A DNA stretch of 64,000 bases from Hypomesus transpacificus (lineage: Eukaryota; Chordata; Actinopteri; Osmeriformes; Osmeridae): the NCBI RefSeq assembly GCF_021917145.1, contig NC_061074.1, positions 4,872,581 to 4,936,580 of the forward strand, given 5' to 3'. Below, piece by piece: positions 30,108 to 53,762 of the stretch (the first letter of the stretch is position 1; each line of letters begins with the position of its first letter). A model generated the notes under the pieces. It searched no databases. It was not told the DNA's origin and worked only from the letters and a program-made list of their open reading frames with translations. Position numbers and translations under genes: made by a program.

Positions 30108-32048
30108 GCTCCCTCCTGTACGCCTGCCTGTGCTGCACCAGGAAGAACACCCCCTGTGATGTCACCGAATCCAGCCATACCTCCCATGCCTGAACCAACC
30201 CCCCCCCCCCCTCTCAACAGGACCAATCAAGCTACAATACCTTAACACGATTTTCAGTCTTATCCAATACAATTCTACAGCAGTGCCTTCACACTTTCTC
30301 AGTGTCAAGACCCACCACATGAATCATGAACCAAACCGCCAGGGAATAGGTTTGGAGGGGAGAGCTAGGAAGAAATGACAGGAAAGTCAAGAGGGCTGAT
30401 GACAAGGAACAAAAGCCTGATAAACTCATTTAACCATAATTCCTGATCAACAAACCAGCCCCAGATTCAGCTGGACTGTGATAATGGACCAAGTGGCACC
30501 TGAACCTTTAAACCTGTTTGAAGTCAGGAGCTTAGAGACTGAACAGGGAACCCTGAGCTTGTTAGCTGAGCATCATGAGCTGTAGACCTGCCAGAATATA
30601 TAGCAGACACCATAGATTTATCTATCATTTCCACTGACTGGATCAATTCTAGAAAGAGTTTTGTATTGCAGTATATATTTATTACATATATATAGTACCA
30701 GATGTGTTATCCCAGTGTAAATTGTTTTACTAGGAATTGACGTGGGATGCCAGGAAATATGCTCCCCAACAAAAAACAAGGCTAGAATAGTCTGAACTTC
30801 AAAGATGAGCAGTGACAATCTTAATGTAAATATAATTCACCTCCAGCTTTTTCCCTGGTGTCAGTAATTTCTGTATCTCTTTGTGTACTTTCAATGTTCC
30901 CTGGCCTTTTTATTGATTTCAATATCACTACCTAGATGGTGCCTAAGGGTTTGTGCTACATCAATACAATGATCCACATTTTTCCTGGAGATGTATTTTA
31001 TTTTTTTGTAGCAAGGGTTTCTTCTAGTATGGGGGAACGCCAAACTCGACAATGCCTTGTTCTCCCTGCTGCTTCATATCAAGGCTCAGGATGTGTGAAG
31101 TATTTTCGCACAATTTGGTGTCAAATAGATTGTAGTGGGTCTTGGTCACATTTCCAACAATAAATGCGGCCATCAGATACCAGTCCCCCAGTGGATTTAA
31201 TTATCTGCCCTGTTTCTTGCTGTGTGACGTGTGGCAAGTTTATAATCTGCTCTCTGTTTTTCCTTACAGGGTTGTGTGAGATGTTTTTTATGGTCATATC
31301 ATTTCCATTTGTACAACCTCCTGCAGGGTTGTACTTTTTGTGTTGTCCATTAATGAAAACTCTCTGGTAAACAGTCTACATCCGGTCCCAGTATTTATTG
31401 ATAATTTATAAGTTAGAAGTAATACTGTATGCTACACCTGTCTTTTACTTTGTACATAATCCCAACCCAGTGCTGTAAATATGTCAGTTTTGTACAGTGA
31501 AATACCATCATCCTATAATTAAATGTTTGTTTGTGATTCCGTTTATTTTTCTGGTTCATTCTGAAAACAGCAAAGATTAAAAAGTGTTGTCACAAGCATG
31601 GGGGCAGCTCTGGTGTCAGCTTTTGACATGTGTCAATATTTAGAATCGAGTTAACTATCAAACGCCAAGCTTGTCAGAAGTCCTCCATTTTAGCAGACCG
31701 TCAGAGAAAAAGGTAGGCTGTACTCATTTAGTTGAGCAGTGTTAGGTCGACAGAGGAAGGGAGATTTGGTTTAGACTGCTTACACTTGTATACTTTATGG
31801 AAGTCCCCAGAATTGAAAATTAATCTGAAAGTCGACAAATGTTCTTACAAAATGTATAGCTTTTTTAATTGTAAATGTGATATACTCAACATGGAAAATA
31901 TACAGGATAGAGAATTGTGTCATCTTCAGACTACTTAGCAAAATTGCATTTGCCGAGTCATTGGGTTGCCATTGGGTTGACCCTTGGTACAGTCTATATT
32001 GTTAACTAAATAGTGACCTATACCCATAGAAAGCCTCTTAGGTGTGAG
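30108..32048 (+). other. dgkd 3' UTR and dgkd-proc intergenic region
   Basis: No coding gene is seen. A C run of 13 lies at 30199-30211. An AATAAA at 31159-31164 is a good dgkd polyA signal; ATTAAA-like sequence near 31518 is a second option. The last few hundred bases before 32049 should hold the proc promoter. Confidence 0.5.
32001..32010 (+). promoter_or_regulatory. HNF1-like half site in the proc promoter
   Basis: GTTAACTAAA lies 48 nt before the proc start codon. The half site GTTAA is the core of liver factor HNF1, which is known to drive coagulation-protease genes. A single half site is weak evidence. Confidence 0.25.
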
Positions 32049-34483
32049 ATGTTGCTGTCAGAAGTTTGGCTCCCAACAGTTTTGCTTTTGAGCCTTTTTG
32101 GCTCACTTCTAGAATCAAAAGGTAGGACAAACGTTTTTCCCACAGTCCCTGTGATTTTAACTGTTCAATAATGGTATCCTTGAAACATTTGATGCAGAGG
32201 CTTAATTTCTTGTATTCTCATGGGTTATCCATGTGGCTGTAGTCAAAGGCAACAGGTTCTCAATCACGGATCTTTTTACATGATCAAAGCTTGCAGTGCA
32301 TTACATTACAATAACGGGTCCAATAGGATCTGCAGAGTCTATGTGGAGGCAGTATATTTTGTGATTAGTTTGAGATCTTTTATCAGTGTTCCTTGAGCAC
32401 AATAATGCAGTGCAGCTGCTTCGAGTGCGTCGGCCAAGGGCCAACTCATTCCTGGAAGAGATCATGCCAGGAAACCTGGAGCGGGAGTGTTATGAAGAGA
32501 CCTGTTCCCAGGAGGAGGCGGCTGAGATCTTTCAGACCAGAGAGAAGACGGTATAGTACTGTTCCTAGCGTGATCACACCCCTCTCTGCACATATACACC
32601 ACTCTCAAACTCTGTGTCCCTGCTATTCTGTTTTACAGATGGAGTTTTGGTACAGGTATAACAGTAAGTACAGAATTCCTGATCGGATGGCTCTTGGTTT
32701 GTTAAATGAGAGTCTGAAAGGGGTCTTTTGAAGCTATGTATGTTTTTCTGTGAACTAGATCTAAATCCTTGCTCCTACAACCCTTGTCTAAATGGTGGAA
32801 TCTGCACTGTGGATCGAAATGGATACCTCTGCTTGTGCCCCCCACGATATGATGGCAAGATTTGTTCCATAGGTATGTCTGTATCCATACATGCCTAATA
32901 GCCAGGTTCTAAGACCCTCTCCCACATACATCATTCATTAACATTCACATGCTTGTTCTCCTCCTACAGAGGTGTTTGAGTGCCAGTATCAAAATGGTGG
33001 TTGCCTGCATTACTGTACCAACCAGGAACGCATGTCTGGTGTCCTGTGTAGCTGTGCCCAGGGCTACCAGCTCGACGAGGATGGCAAGGGCTGCTCTAAA
33101 GCAGGTGGACTTTATATAAACACACCACCAAATACTATCCTTGGCAAAACAACACCATCCAGAGTTTTCTTTTGGCATAGTTGAATGCTGTCATACGTAT
33201 AACTATAACTTATATATTATATATTTGTCAGTGCCGTTCCCGTGTGGTAAAAAGCAGATTGGGTTCCGTCGTCGCCGGTCTCTGTTGGACGCCTCCCAGC
33301 ACATTGCCTCAACGTCACCCTCAGTCTCACCCCTTCCTAATTCTTATGGAAACTTGACTGTGGAAGGAAACTTGACTGTGGAGGGAAACTTGACTGTGGA
33401 GGGAAACTTGACTGTGGAGGGCAACTTGACTGTGGAGGGAAACTCCACCTCCCCAGTAATGAACACAGAAGGCCAGTGGGCCGAGAACAGCACAGAAGTC
33501 CTGGACGACTTTGATGAAGACACTCGTATAGTGGGCGGTCAGCTGGAGAAGCAGGGGGGGAGTCCTTGGCAGGTACAGTAGATAGGTTAAGCGATTTATG
33601 GCTTACTACCATAGGAGCACAACACTGCTGGAGAGGGTTGGGTTGACCACAAAAGTTTGCTTTTCTTCCCATATGGCCAATGGGGCTTCTGACGGCGTTG
33701 TAATCATGTGGTTCTGTGCAGGTGATGATCCGGAGAAAGGATGGGTATGGGTTCTGTGGTGGAACCCTGGTAAGCCAGCGCTGGGTCGTCAGTGCTGCCC
33801 ACTGTTTCTCAGACATGGTTCCTGATCATGTGATCATAGGTAAGGTTGTGTGGCCGCTGAGACACTCGAACATGTCATGGTGTGTGTTGCTCTTATTAAC
33901 GCTCTGTGTTTCTCCAGGAGACTATGACAAGCAACGGCCCGATAAAAACGAACAGATGATCACAGTGGAAAAGCTGGTGGTTCACCCTCACTTCCATGAG
34001 TACACCTTCGACAGTGACCTTGCTCTGGTCTACCTCGCCCATCCAGTGGTCCTGAGCGCTACCGCCATCCCTGCCTGCCTTCCCAACAATCACCTGGCTA
34101 AATTGCTGGATAAGGAGGACATCCGGGGCGTGGTGACAGGCTGGGGAGCCACTCAGTTCCTGGGCCGCTCCTCTCGCTTCCTCAGGAAGGTGGTTCTCCC
34201 CCTGGTGGATCAGAAAAAGTGTGTCCTCTCTACGGAGCAGGTGGTGACGGACAACATGTTCTGCGCCGGATTCTTGGAGGCCAAGATGGACGCCTGTAGC
34301 GGAGACAGTGGCGGCCCTTTTATGGTCAACTTCAGAGGGACATGGTTTCTGACTGGAGTAGTGAGCTGGGGTGAAAGGTGTGCTGCTAAGGGTAAATATG
34401 GCGTTTATACCAGACTAGGCAACTACCTGCACTGGATCCAAGACACTATAAAGATGCAGGACCAGATCAGCAGCCAGACCTGA
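32049..34483 (+). CDS. proc: Vitamin-K-dependent serine protease, protein C
   Basis: Protein C is a plasma zymogen; activated by thrombin, it cleaves factors Va and VIIIa. Eight exons (32049-32121, 32387-32550, 32639-32663, 32759-32872, 32970-33104, 33232-33572, 33722-33839, 33918-34483) sum to 511 aa (human 461) with the classic Gla-protease exon pattern, including the 25-nt exon. Order: signal peptide ([11 protein letters not shown]); propeptide ending RVRR; Gla domain [23 protein letters not shown]1 ([14 protein letters not shown]); EGF2 ([12 protein letters not shown]); light-heavy junction RRRR; a long activation segment; then trypsin domain [15 protein letters not shown] with His in SAAHC, Asp in DSDLALV and Ser in GDSGGP. 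Asp of [10 protein letters not shown] gives trypsin-like specificity. The propeptide and Gla region and [12 protein letters not shown] resemble PROC most, and the neighbour is iws1 as in human. Factor IX or X is less likely, although the activation segment is as long as theirs. Confidence 0.82.
33348..33437 (+). repeat. 18-bp in-frame tandem repeat coding (GNLTVE)x5 in proc
   Basis: Five units of GGAAACTTGACTGTGGAG, with one or two substitutions in total, followed by a sixth degenerate start (GGAAACTCCACC). Each unit encodes G-N-L-T-V-E and so one N-glycosylation sequon. Together with the following NST and ENST sites, the activation segment carries seven sequons. Confidence 0.97.
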
Positions 34484-35215
34484 AAGCCTACAGGACTGGA
34501 AAACAAACATACTAAACATGCAAAATCTGGTGCTTAAGAGTTGTGAATTCTTCAGAATGTTTAACTCTCTTGTCCAAAGAAATTTTATTTTGTGATCAGA
34601 ATGTTACAAACTGCCATAAACCACACAATATGAGCTTGACTCATGACTTGATTCCAATTGAGATCACTGTCTTTAGTTTGTATATCCCTATATACTATTA
34701 AACACCCCAATAATCCTGTCAGTTCTATTTGCACAATTTATATTATTTCTGTCTAATGTGACAAGACCAATAAGGGAATGAGTGAACCTGTGAAGAACTA
34801 ATTTAAGACAAAAGTCAACTACGTACATAAGTATTCTTGGTGACTTAAATCGAATACAAAGTTGCCTGCAGTATATCTTTGTTGTCTCCAAGCATCAATA
34901 AACAAGCAATGAGGCCCAGTAAATTTAATAAAAGAATAGAATCAGGCATGAGAAGGATGGTGGAACCCTCTTTATTAGGAAAGTAACATCTGAGCTGGCA
35001 CACTGTGGAGACATATCCAGACTGCTCCTGTAGAGGGTTAACATACATGAAATGGACAATATGTGTCCTAGAAGTCCAAAGGACTGATGAGGACCGGCCA
35101 AGCCTGTGAAGACATTATCATACATTCAAAGACTCAGGCCGGGCAGAGTGAGGCTTAAAATGACCTTAAAGCAACAAAAGCAGAGGAAAAAATAACTACT
35201 AAACACTTTAAAATA
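34484..35215. terminator. Touching 3' ends of proc (+) and iws1 (-)
   Basis: Plus-strand AATAAA signals at 34897-34902 and 34927-34932 serve proc. TTTATT at 34971-34976 is AATAAA for iws1 on the minus strand, about 240 nt past its distal stop codon. The expected cleavage sites of the two mRNAs fall within a few tens of bases of each other. Confidence 0.6.
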
Positions 35216-40305
<5,090 letters not shown>

Positions 40306-41497
40306 GTGTCCAAATTCAAGACACAATGGCAGATAAATCAACGGTGCAGATAAGCCCTGCCTATGATCAGATTTATAGCTATTTCATCAACAACAATCTA
40401 AATATTTCGGAAATGTGCAATCCGTCGCATATTCCGATGCTTCAATAGGCCTGACTATGTTAGCTGGCTAGCTAACAAGCTACCGCAGTAGCTACTGTAG
40501 CGAAACGTCGTGGTAGCACGTTTATCGGCACTGTATTACAGAGGTCAGATCAAGCTTGCAAAAAAGCCCAACAAGCAGAATATCTTGCCGGACATTTATG
40601 GCCGTTTGCTACAAGAAATAAAAAATTGTTTCAACAGAAAACAAAATTATCTGAAACACTACACCTCGAATGTTGATCAAAATGGTGTCAGTGCACAAGA
40701 GATCACTTCTACGCATGCGTTAAATTATGCGGCGCCTGAAATTGACATCACTATTATAGCCCAGACAAAACCTTTATTTTGAAAACATGTCTTCATCTCA
40801 CAGGTAACAGAAACACAATTCTAGTGTTTCACAAAAAACTTAATTCGTGTCAAGACATAAATATTTCTTATGTATGTCATTTCGATAGTGTCTCAAAATG
40901 CCCATACAACCATTTTTTGGTTCACTTAATTCCTAGAATTAAGGACAGAACAATCAGTCTAAAATTGTTTCCATGATTAAATACAAAAATTCAGGACAAA
41001 AAATCATGTTTAGTAAGAAGTCATTTATCATCGTATTATATGACCTATTAAGTCGACTCAGAGCGATTTGTGTAATAACTAAGTAAGTTGAGTAGTAACA
41101 GAAATGCCATAAAATATGTACACACAACATTAAAATATAATATAACACTTATTTCAATATGTAACACTAGTATATCCCTTATTTTGTACTTTCAGGCAAC
41201 ACAGCTGACTACTTATTTCACTTATACTCAATATATAATTCGTTTAGAGTTGTAAGGGTCAGTTGAACTGTATTCAAGTAAGAAGTATGTATAATTATAG
41301 AACATAATTTATAAACACTTAAGACTGTTAGCATCATTAGTTCCCATATGTTCTGAGTAGTCAGATTATTTTTAACTCATTGCTTGATTTTTTAAATAAT
41401 ATTCAAAGAAGTGCCAGACACTACAGCCAATCGAAGGATTCCCCAAAATCCTTATCTGCAAAATGGTAATGCCCTTTCTCTTTGATAAACTTTACAC
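40306..41497. other. iws1 promoter side and acap-iws1 spacer
   Basis: iws1 and the ACAP gene are both on the minus strand, so this holds the iws1 promoter and the ACAP 3' UTR. Sequence just upstream of the iws1 start (40430-40510) is CpG-containing. A 90-codon plus-strand ORF at 40510-40782 lacks an ATG start and a recognisable domain, and I leave it uncalled. The rest is AT-rich. Confidence 0.4.
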
Positions 41498-47356
<5,859 letters not shown>

Positions 47357-48314
47357 TCCAGACGTGTAAATTATCTTAAGAAATTATGAGAGATGGGTGG
47401 TAGTAATTTATTTTAAACTATGAGTAATCTGTGTTCACTTGCCATCTGTTCACTTTCCTGATTCACATTTGGACGCCAGATAGAAGGCATGACATCCACG
47501 TTTCATGTCGACTCGGTACGTATATTTTACAGGCGTGGTTGTGATACTTATTATGGTCAGTCATTAAATATTCAGACGCTAACACATTTTTAACATAGCC
47601 CTCCGGTAACGGGGTAACTCACTAGCTTTTTATTTAAAGGGAGCTTCCTTGCATTGAGATCGATGGAAAACGAAGATCAGATGATGTTCCATGCACAGGT
47701 GGCAGTAAACGCATAAAACACATGGCACACAGAGGTATGAGTTATCCGATGAGAATTCAACTTGAATTTCATGTCAACAGCTGTCTTTGCATCTATGCAA
47801 GGTGTTTGCTGGATGAGATCGGGTTAGAGTGTTGTAAATATATCCGGACAGTTAGGACTTCTTTCAATTTAGTCAACGACTCGCCATTCAGCTCTGAGGT
47901 GCATTACCGCCACCTAGCATCACGGAGAGCATGAAGGGATATTGACAAACGTCTTCTTCACTCATGTCTTTTGCATTTCCATACGCACTCTAATGTATGT
48001 TCTCCGTCTTCTGAATAGAAACCTTTTGAATGCTTGCAGGTTTACAAACTCATAAGGAACATCTCATGGCAGTTCGGTGACAATGTTTTAATAAGAAAGG
48101 CAAACTTACAACATGGACACAAATCAGAGTGGTTGATATGGCAAATCATTAGGGAGCAGGATGGTCAATAAACAGTTCACATTTAGAGATTAGAACACCT
48201 CCATGTTTTAAGAGTTTTAACATGAATACTTTCTCTGTTCATATAGTCATGGAGCAGATTCAGCAGAGCAGAACCTGTGATGTACCATGAGGAACAAGAG
48301 TCAGGGTGATGTTT
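47357..48314. other. ACAP 5' flank and ilkap 3' UTR
   Basis: No gene is seen. An in-frame minus-strand ATG with MPSIWRPNVNQES at about 47490 could be an alternative upstream ACAP exon, but I see no convincing donor. The ilkap 3' UTR occupies the right part. Confidence 0.35.
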
Positions 48315-50894
48315 TCAAAAACCAATAGACACCAAAATAACGGTAACATTGTCTGCACAGCCCCTCCTCACAGCTTCATTAGCTAGTCGCTGGCAAGCTG
48401 CTTCATAGTGGCTTTCCTCCTCTGTCTGACCCTCCTTTCTCTCCACAGTCCCATCCTAAAACAACACAAGTACCGTATATAACACAAACATAAGTAGGAG
48501 GTACAAAAACATATTTTTCACTGACCAACCGAGAATGACCAATATACCCTCACTGCTGTGATAGCTTTACCTCCAAGACACTGACGACATATTGAACAGC
48601 TTCCTCTGCAGAGAATACTTTGAATAGTCCATCACATGCCAGAAGGATAAACCTGAAGAGACAGAGGATAATTTATGAAATGTTTGAATGTATACGTCAA
48701 TACATTTATGTCTCGACTAGACTAACCTGTCATTGGGGTTGAGCTGACAGCGCCTTAGGTCTGGTGTGGATATTACTCCACAGCGCTTGTACTGGCCATC
48801 GCCAATGGAGCGGGATACTTCCAACACACCAAGCACCCGACCATCTCTGTCGTCACAATAGACAGAATGATATTGATTTCACAGTCCATGTGGAGCAACA
48901 CTGTTTATTAGAGCATTACACCCACCTGACAGTGCCCCCAGCACGTTGGATCCTCATGCGCTCCTCATAGATGGTGGGGTTGTGTTCCTTGCTAAGAGGT
49001 AAAGTCACACACTTCTTTTCATTGATCTTCTCCTCCTGCTCCATTCTGCACAGCACAGCCTAAATGAAAGCACCATGGAAACAATTGTCATATTATTTAT
49101 TAATCATTAACTGGTCGTGTAACTAAGTTGAAAGAAAGTACAATGAAAACTGGAATGAGCAGCCTACCCTGCTGTCCCCAAGGTTCGCAACATACACCAT
49201 TTCATTGACCACCAGCACACAGGTGGCTGTTGTCCCGTCTTTCCAGGCTGGCTTCCTTTGAAACATTATAAATGGGTGAAGTTACTTCTATGTTGCACAT
49301 TTACATAAGGTGTATTAGCTCACTGGGCATAGTGATGAAATCAATTAACGTCAGGATTTAAATTGTAAGATTTCATCATAACACACAAGATTAATCAATC
49401 ATCCCTCAAAAAGTAAATCTATTCTTACTGGCTGGAAGCTTTTTTCAAAAAGTCTTCATCTGTCTGCCGGAAGGTATCAAGTAGACATTTCTTAACCAGT
49501 TTGTCAAGGTTTTCAGTTACTCCTGTAGATGGTGACAAATATGCAGCATCTTCCTTAAGTACATGGACAGTCAAGTCTAAATTTAAGGCATGTGAAAATG
49601 TTTAAAGAGGGAAAGTACAGAATATCACTTATTTCTGACTGTTTCAACATGTCTATGTTTTATCAACAAAGAGTAAGTGCACTTCATCACCATTTATTTG
49701 TGCATAAGTATTGGGATCGAGCAGGTGACATAAAAAAACTAGAACATCATCTAAACCATAACCAATCTTGTCAAAAGATGGAATTACCAAGGATACATAT
49801 ATATTTAAACAAACCTTTAGGAAATTTAAGTGCAAGGGTGTGATGGAGATGCTCAGCAGCAAAGCGAGAGGCACGAGCTCCGCCATGGCCGTCAAACACA
49901 GCAAAGTAGGCAACACGAGACCTGGAGCAGCACACAAACCCGATCACAGGGTCAATATTTGAAGCACATCTCATCCATGAAGTCCAAGCATTGAGCCTGC
50001 CTGGTAATCCTAGTCCATAATGTGTTTGAGACAGACAATGTAAAAACAACATTCTAAAACATGCTGAAAACGGTGTTGGCTGTCGGCTGGAGATAGTTTT
50101 CAAGAAACTTACACTTGTGCTGGCAGGGAAGATAAGCAAGAGTTAATGTCAGGTAGGAGGACATGAGCATCTTGCATCTCATCTCTTTCACCTCTCCTTG
50201 CTGCAAAATACCCCTTCAGAGATGGTAGTCCTGTGGAACAAAAAATAAGGGGTAAGTACGTTTTATACTACTACAAACTTTGTGCAGTAACTGATGGGGT
50301 GTGACTACTCCTCGTGCCCACATTTTGAGAGCCAGTGTACGTAAAACACCACAGGCTATCAATGCAGCCATGCTCTGTGAGTATGGAAAAAAGTAAAGTT
50401 CACTTCATAGAATTATTTTTACTCTGTTAGATGGGATTTACTTGATAGCCTTCAAAACATTTCGAGAAATACTGTGGACTGTTAATGTTGAAAACCTTTA
50501 CAAACTTTCTTTTCCTCCCACTTCTTTTCTTCCACCTCTTTCTCGTTATGGCAAGGCTCGAGTTTCCTCTTAGAACCCCTGTCATCTGCCTTCGGTGATT
50601 GAATCCTTGTTTGACCTATAACACACACATAACGAAAATGTCATAACTTATTAATTAATTCACAAAGTGAAACCTACTGAATTACTATTAAATCGTAAAA
50701 AGCTGCTTGCTGTCTAGGGATACGTAAAAACCAGGGTTGGATAGTAGCTAGCTAGTGTTAAAGGAAGTTGTTAGCTATAGCTACGGTAGTGAGCTATTAC
50801 CGAGTGGCTAGCCTCAATATATCGTTAGCTAACGCTACTGGTAGGTGTTACCTGTGCTTTGCGATGGTTCTGGAAGATCGTCAAATAAATCCAT
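48315..50894 (-). CDS. ilkap: ILK-associated serine/threonine phosphatase 2C
   Basis: ILKAP is a PP2C-family phosphatase that binds integrin-linked kinase and dampens GSK3/Wnt signalling. Start MDLFDDLPEPSQST at 50894. A basic N-terminal region (KRKLEPCHNEKEVEEKKW) is followed by the PP2C core: LPSLKGYFAARRGERDEMQD, VAYFAVFDGHGGARASRFAA (metal-binding Asp and Gly of DGHGG), TATCVLVVNEMVYVANLGDS with SRAVL, EEVSRS-type VLGVLEVSRSIGDGQYK, FILLACDGLFKVFSAEEAV, and CADNVTVILVSIGF at the stop. ACDGLFKVF rather than ACDGLWDV is the ILKAP signature. All metal-binding motifs look intact. About twelve short exons on the minus strand. Confidence 0.94.
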
Positions 50895-51975
50895 TTTCTT
50901 GTGCCTGCAGCGTAGAAATCTCACTCTCGCGTGTTAGGACCACAGTCTATGATTTGGACGGTGGTTTTCAATTGTGTTGAATGAAGTATCCGGTGGCTAA
51001 GTGGCTGTGTTGAGCTCCTACCGTGTGTTGATTTGACTAGAGATAGATAGGGTGACATACGTCCCCTTTTTCCCGGACATGTCCTTTTTATAAGGACCTT
51101 AAGAAAGTGTCTGGCCAGTATTTAAAATTAACTCAAATTTGACGTTAGTTGCGTTATACGATGTGCAACTGGTATAACATTTAATTGTATGTGCCCGCAT
51201 ATTTGCATCGATTTAACCCCTTGTTGTAAGTCCCACCTTTTTGCACACCAATTGGTCTATTATAAAAGCATCAACCATTGGCCAAATTCTTGCCTGTCTA
51301 TCTCTTTGCGAACGCGTGAAACGCTGTTGTGTTTGGTATCAAACAGTTGGCGTTGGAGGTAATAGTTGTGAGCATTGACTGTAAAAACCATGAGCTGAGC
51401 ATAACTGCCCATATGGGCCCAAAGCCACGTGAAGCCTCCTTCCATAAGAAAGACTCATCAGGCTTAAAAAAAGCAGACATCCCAAGTCTCCCGGAAGTTT
51501 CGGGAATCTCCCGCATTTCGATAGCGGCTCCCAGAACCATAGAAAGTTAAGACTATTCATAGCAGACTGTTAACTTCCTTAACTTTTCCCATTCATTCTC
51601 TATGGCTAGTCTTAACCATATTGAATACTACCATTTGTGACCACTATGGGGATTTGGGGTGCACTGTTGCGCCTTGTTCTTATTCGATTGCGAGAATTGT
51701 CTAAGATCAGATTTCTTTGAGAGAACTACAGTACCACGTCTCTGCAATCAAATCGAATCAAATGTATTTGTATAGCCCTTTTTACACGCAAGCATGTCAC
51801 AGAGGGCTTCACATACGCCCATAGAACTGCCCCTCAACCAACCTAAACTCTCAAGCAATCACAGGTAAAATATCCTCAGATCATGATAGATCTTAAACTA
51901 GCTAGCTAAATCAAAATGAACATGTTTAGCAGAGTATATTTAAATGTATTATATCTTTTGTAAAAACATTTTTTT
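50895..51975. other. Repeat-rich spacer between ilkap and the tRNA pair
   Basis: No gene is seen. At about 51046-51110 and 51478-51545 are segments like widespread fish repeats (CCCCTTTTTCCCGGACATGT; TCTCCCGGAAGTTTCGGGAA). At about 51740-51870 is a TGTATTTGTATAGCCCTTTT repeat fragment. ORFs here overlap these repeats and look spurious. Confidence 0.4.
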
Positions 51976-51976
51976 T

Positions 51977-52057
51977 GCATTGGCCGGGAATCGAACCCCG
52001 GTCAACCACGAAAGTTGAAATTCTCCAACCAAATTCTACCCATGAGCCCCTTCGGCA
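51977..52057 (-). pseudogene. Degenerate tRNA-Gly-like copy, opposite strand
   Basis: On the minus strand the 3' end is a good tRNA-Gly T arm and acceptor side (GGTTCGATTCCCGGCCAATG). An A-box-like GGGGCTCATGGGTAGAATT precedes it. The 5' acceptor arm does not pair, the T loop is one base too long, and no normal 7-nt anticodon loop forms (GTTGG/TCAAC encloses six bases). I judge it a decayed copy. Confidence 0.55.
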
Positions 52058-52058
52058 T

Positions 52059-52130
52059 GCGTTGGTGGTATAGTGGTGAGCATAGCTGCCTTCCAAGCAG
52101 TTGACCCGGGTTCGATTCCCGGCCAACGCA
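52059..52130 (+). tRNA. tRNA-Gly (anticodon TCC)
   Basis: A complete 72-nt cloverleaf: acceptor GCGTTGG/CCAACGC plus A; D arm with A box TGGTATAGTGGTGAGC; anticodon arm AGCTGCC-TTCCAAG-CAG with anticodon TCC; T arm with B box GGTTCGATTCC. It is nearly identical to vertebrate tRNA-Gly-TCC genes (GTGGTGAGC here against GTGGTTAGC). Confidence 0.96.
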
Positions 52131-52525
52131 ACCTTCCTTTTGACTTACATTATTTTGTTAAAACAATATAATACATTGTTTTTTTATGGAATCGCTTGCT
52201 TCCATGAATTAAGTACATCTTGTTTAAAAGATGTTCACCACTGTATTGGGAAGGACACTAAACATTTAAGGTTAACTTGTCATCCTGACGATAGGTGTCG
52301 TTGCAATAACAGACGTATCCTTTTCTCAGAAAGACAAAATATGTTACGTCATGTCCGTTCGTGCATTTTGGATCGCGAAACGCTAGAGTATTTGTTGCTC
52401 ATCAATGTTAACTAATACGATACACAGTGATTAACCCGTTTTGGCTTGGGTTTGTTGAGTTGTTCTATTTTGGGGGATTGCATCAGCAGCAGGCGAGTCG
52501 TCATTGCAACTACAGACAAATCACA

Positions 52526-53316
<791 letters not shown>

Positions 53317-53762
53317 ATAGGGAACACTCGATGGGCCCATTGTGTTTAATTGAGTGAAACACTGAACATCTTACAAGAACACTGATCATTTTACCGTGCT
53401 GATGTTCCTCCATTTGAGACTTAGAATTTAGTGGTGAACGAAAACAAATACAGCTGATTGAGATGAGAGAAACATTCCTGTAAATAATTAACAAATAAAC
53501 CTCTGAAATGCCTTTTGAAAAAGCATTTTTTGTTTTGTTTCAAATAGTAACAACTTTGTTCTAATTAACTTTGCACTACATCTGTTCTCTGCTTTATGAA
53601 ATGTCCTATAATGACAATCATGGCATGAATGTTGTTAGTGACAAAGTTCAGTTAGTGTATGAATATGGCAAAATGTTGGAAGTGTGTAGGTCAACCAAGA
53701 AGAAATAAATCAAAACACCCCATAAATCTGACAACTTATAATAATCACAGACATAGTATTTG
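53317..53762. other. Tail-to-tail 3' UTRs of polr2d and the DUSP gene
   Basis: No gene is seen. The polr2d polyA signal is at 53494-53499. The minus-strand DUSP 3' UTR must share this stretch; I see no clear minus-strand AATAAA. Confidence 0.45.

Noticed and set aside
32049-34483. Calling the Gla protease factor IX or factor X because of the long activation segment
   Set aside because: The propeptide and Gla sequence, the [12 protein letters not shown] region and the adjacency to iws1 fit protein C better. Phylogeny would settle it.
40510-40782. 90-codon ORF upstream of iws1
   Set aside because: There is no ATG start, no recognisable domain and no splice context; it probably arose by chance in AT-rich sequence.
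47460-47500. Upstream ATG (MPSIWRPNVNQES) as the start of the ACAP gene
   Set aside because: No clear donor joins it to the next exon, and the family normally starts a few residues before DFEEC, which the ATG at 47356 provides.
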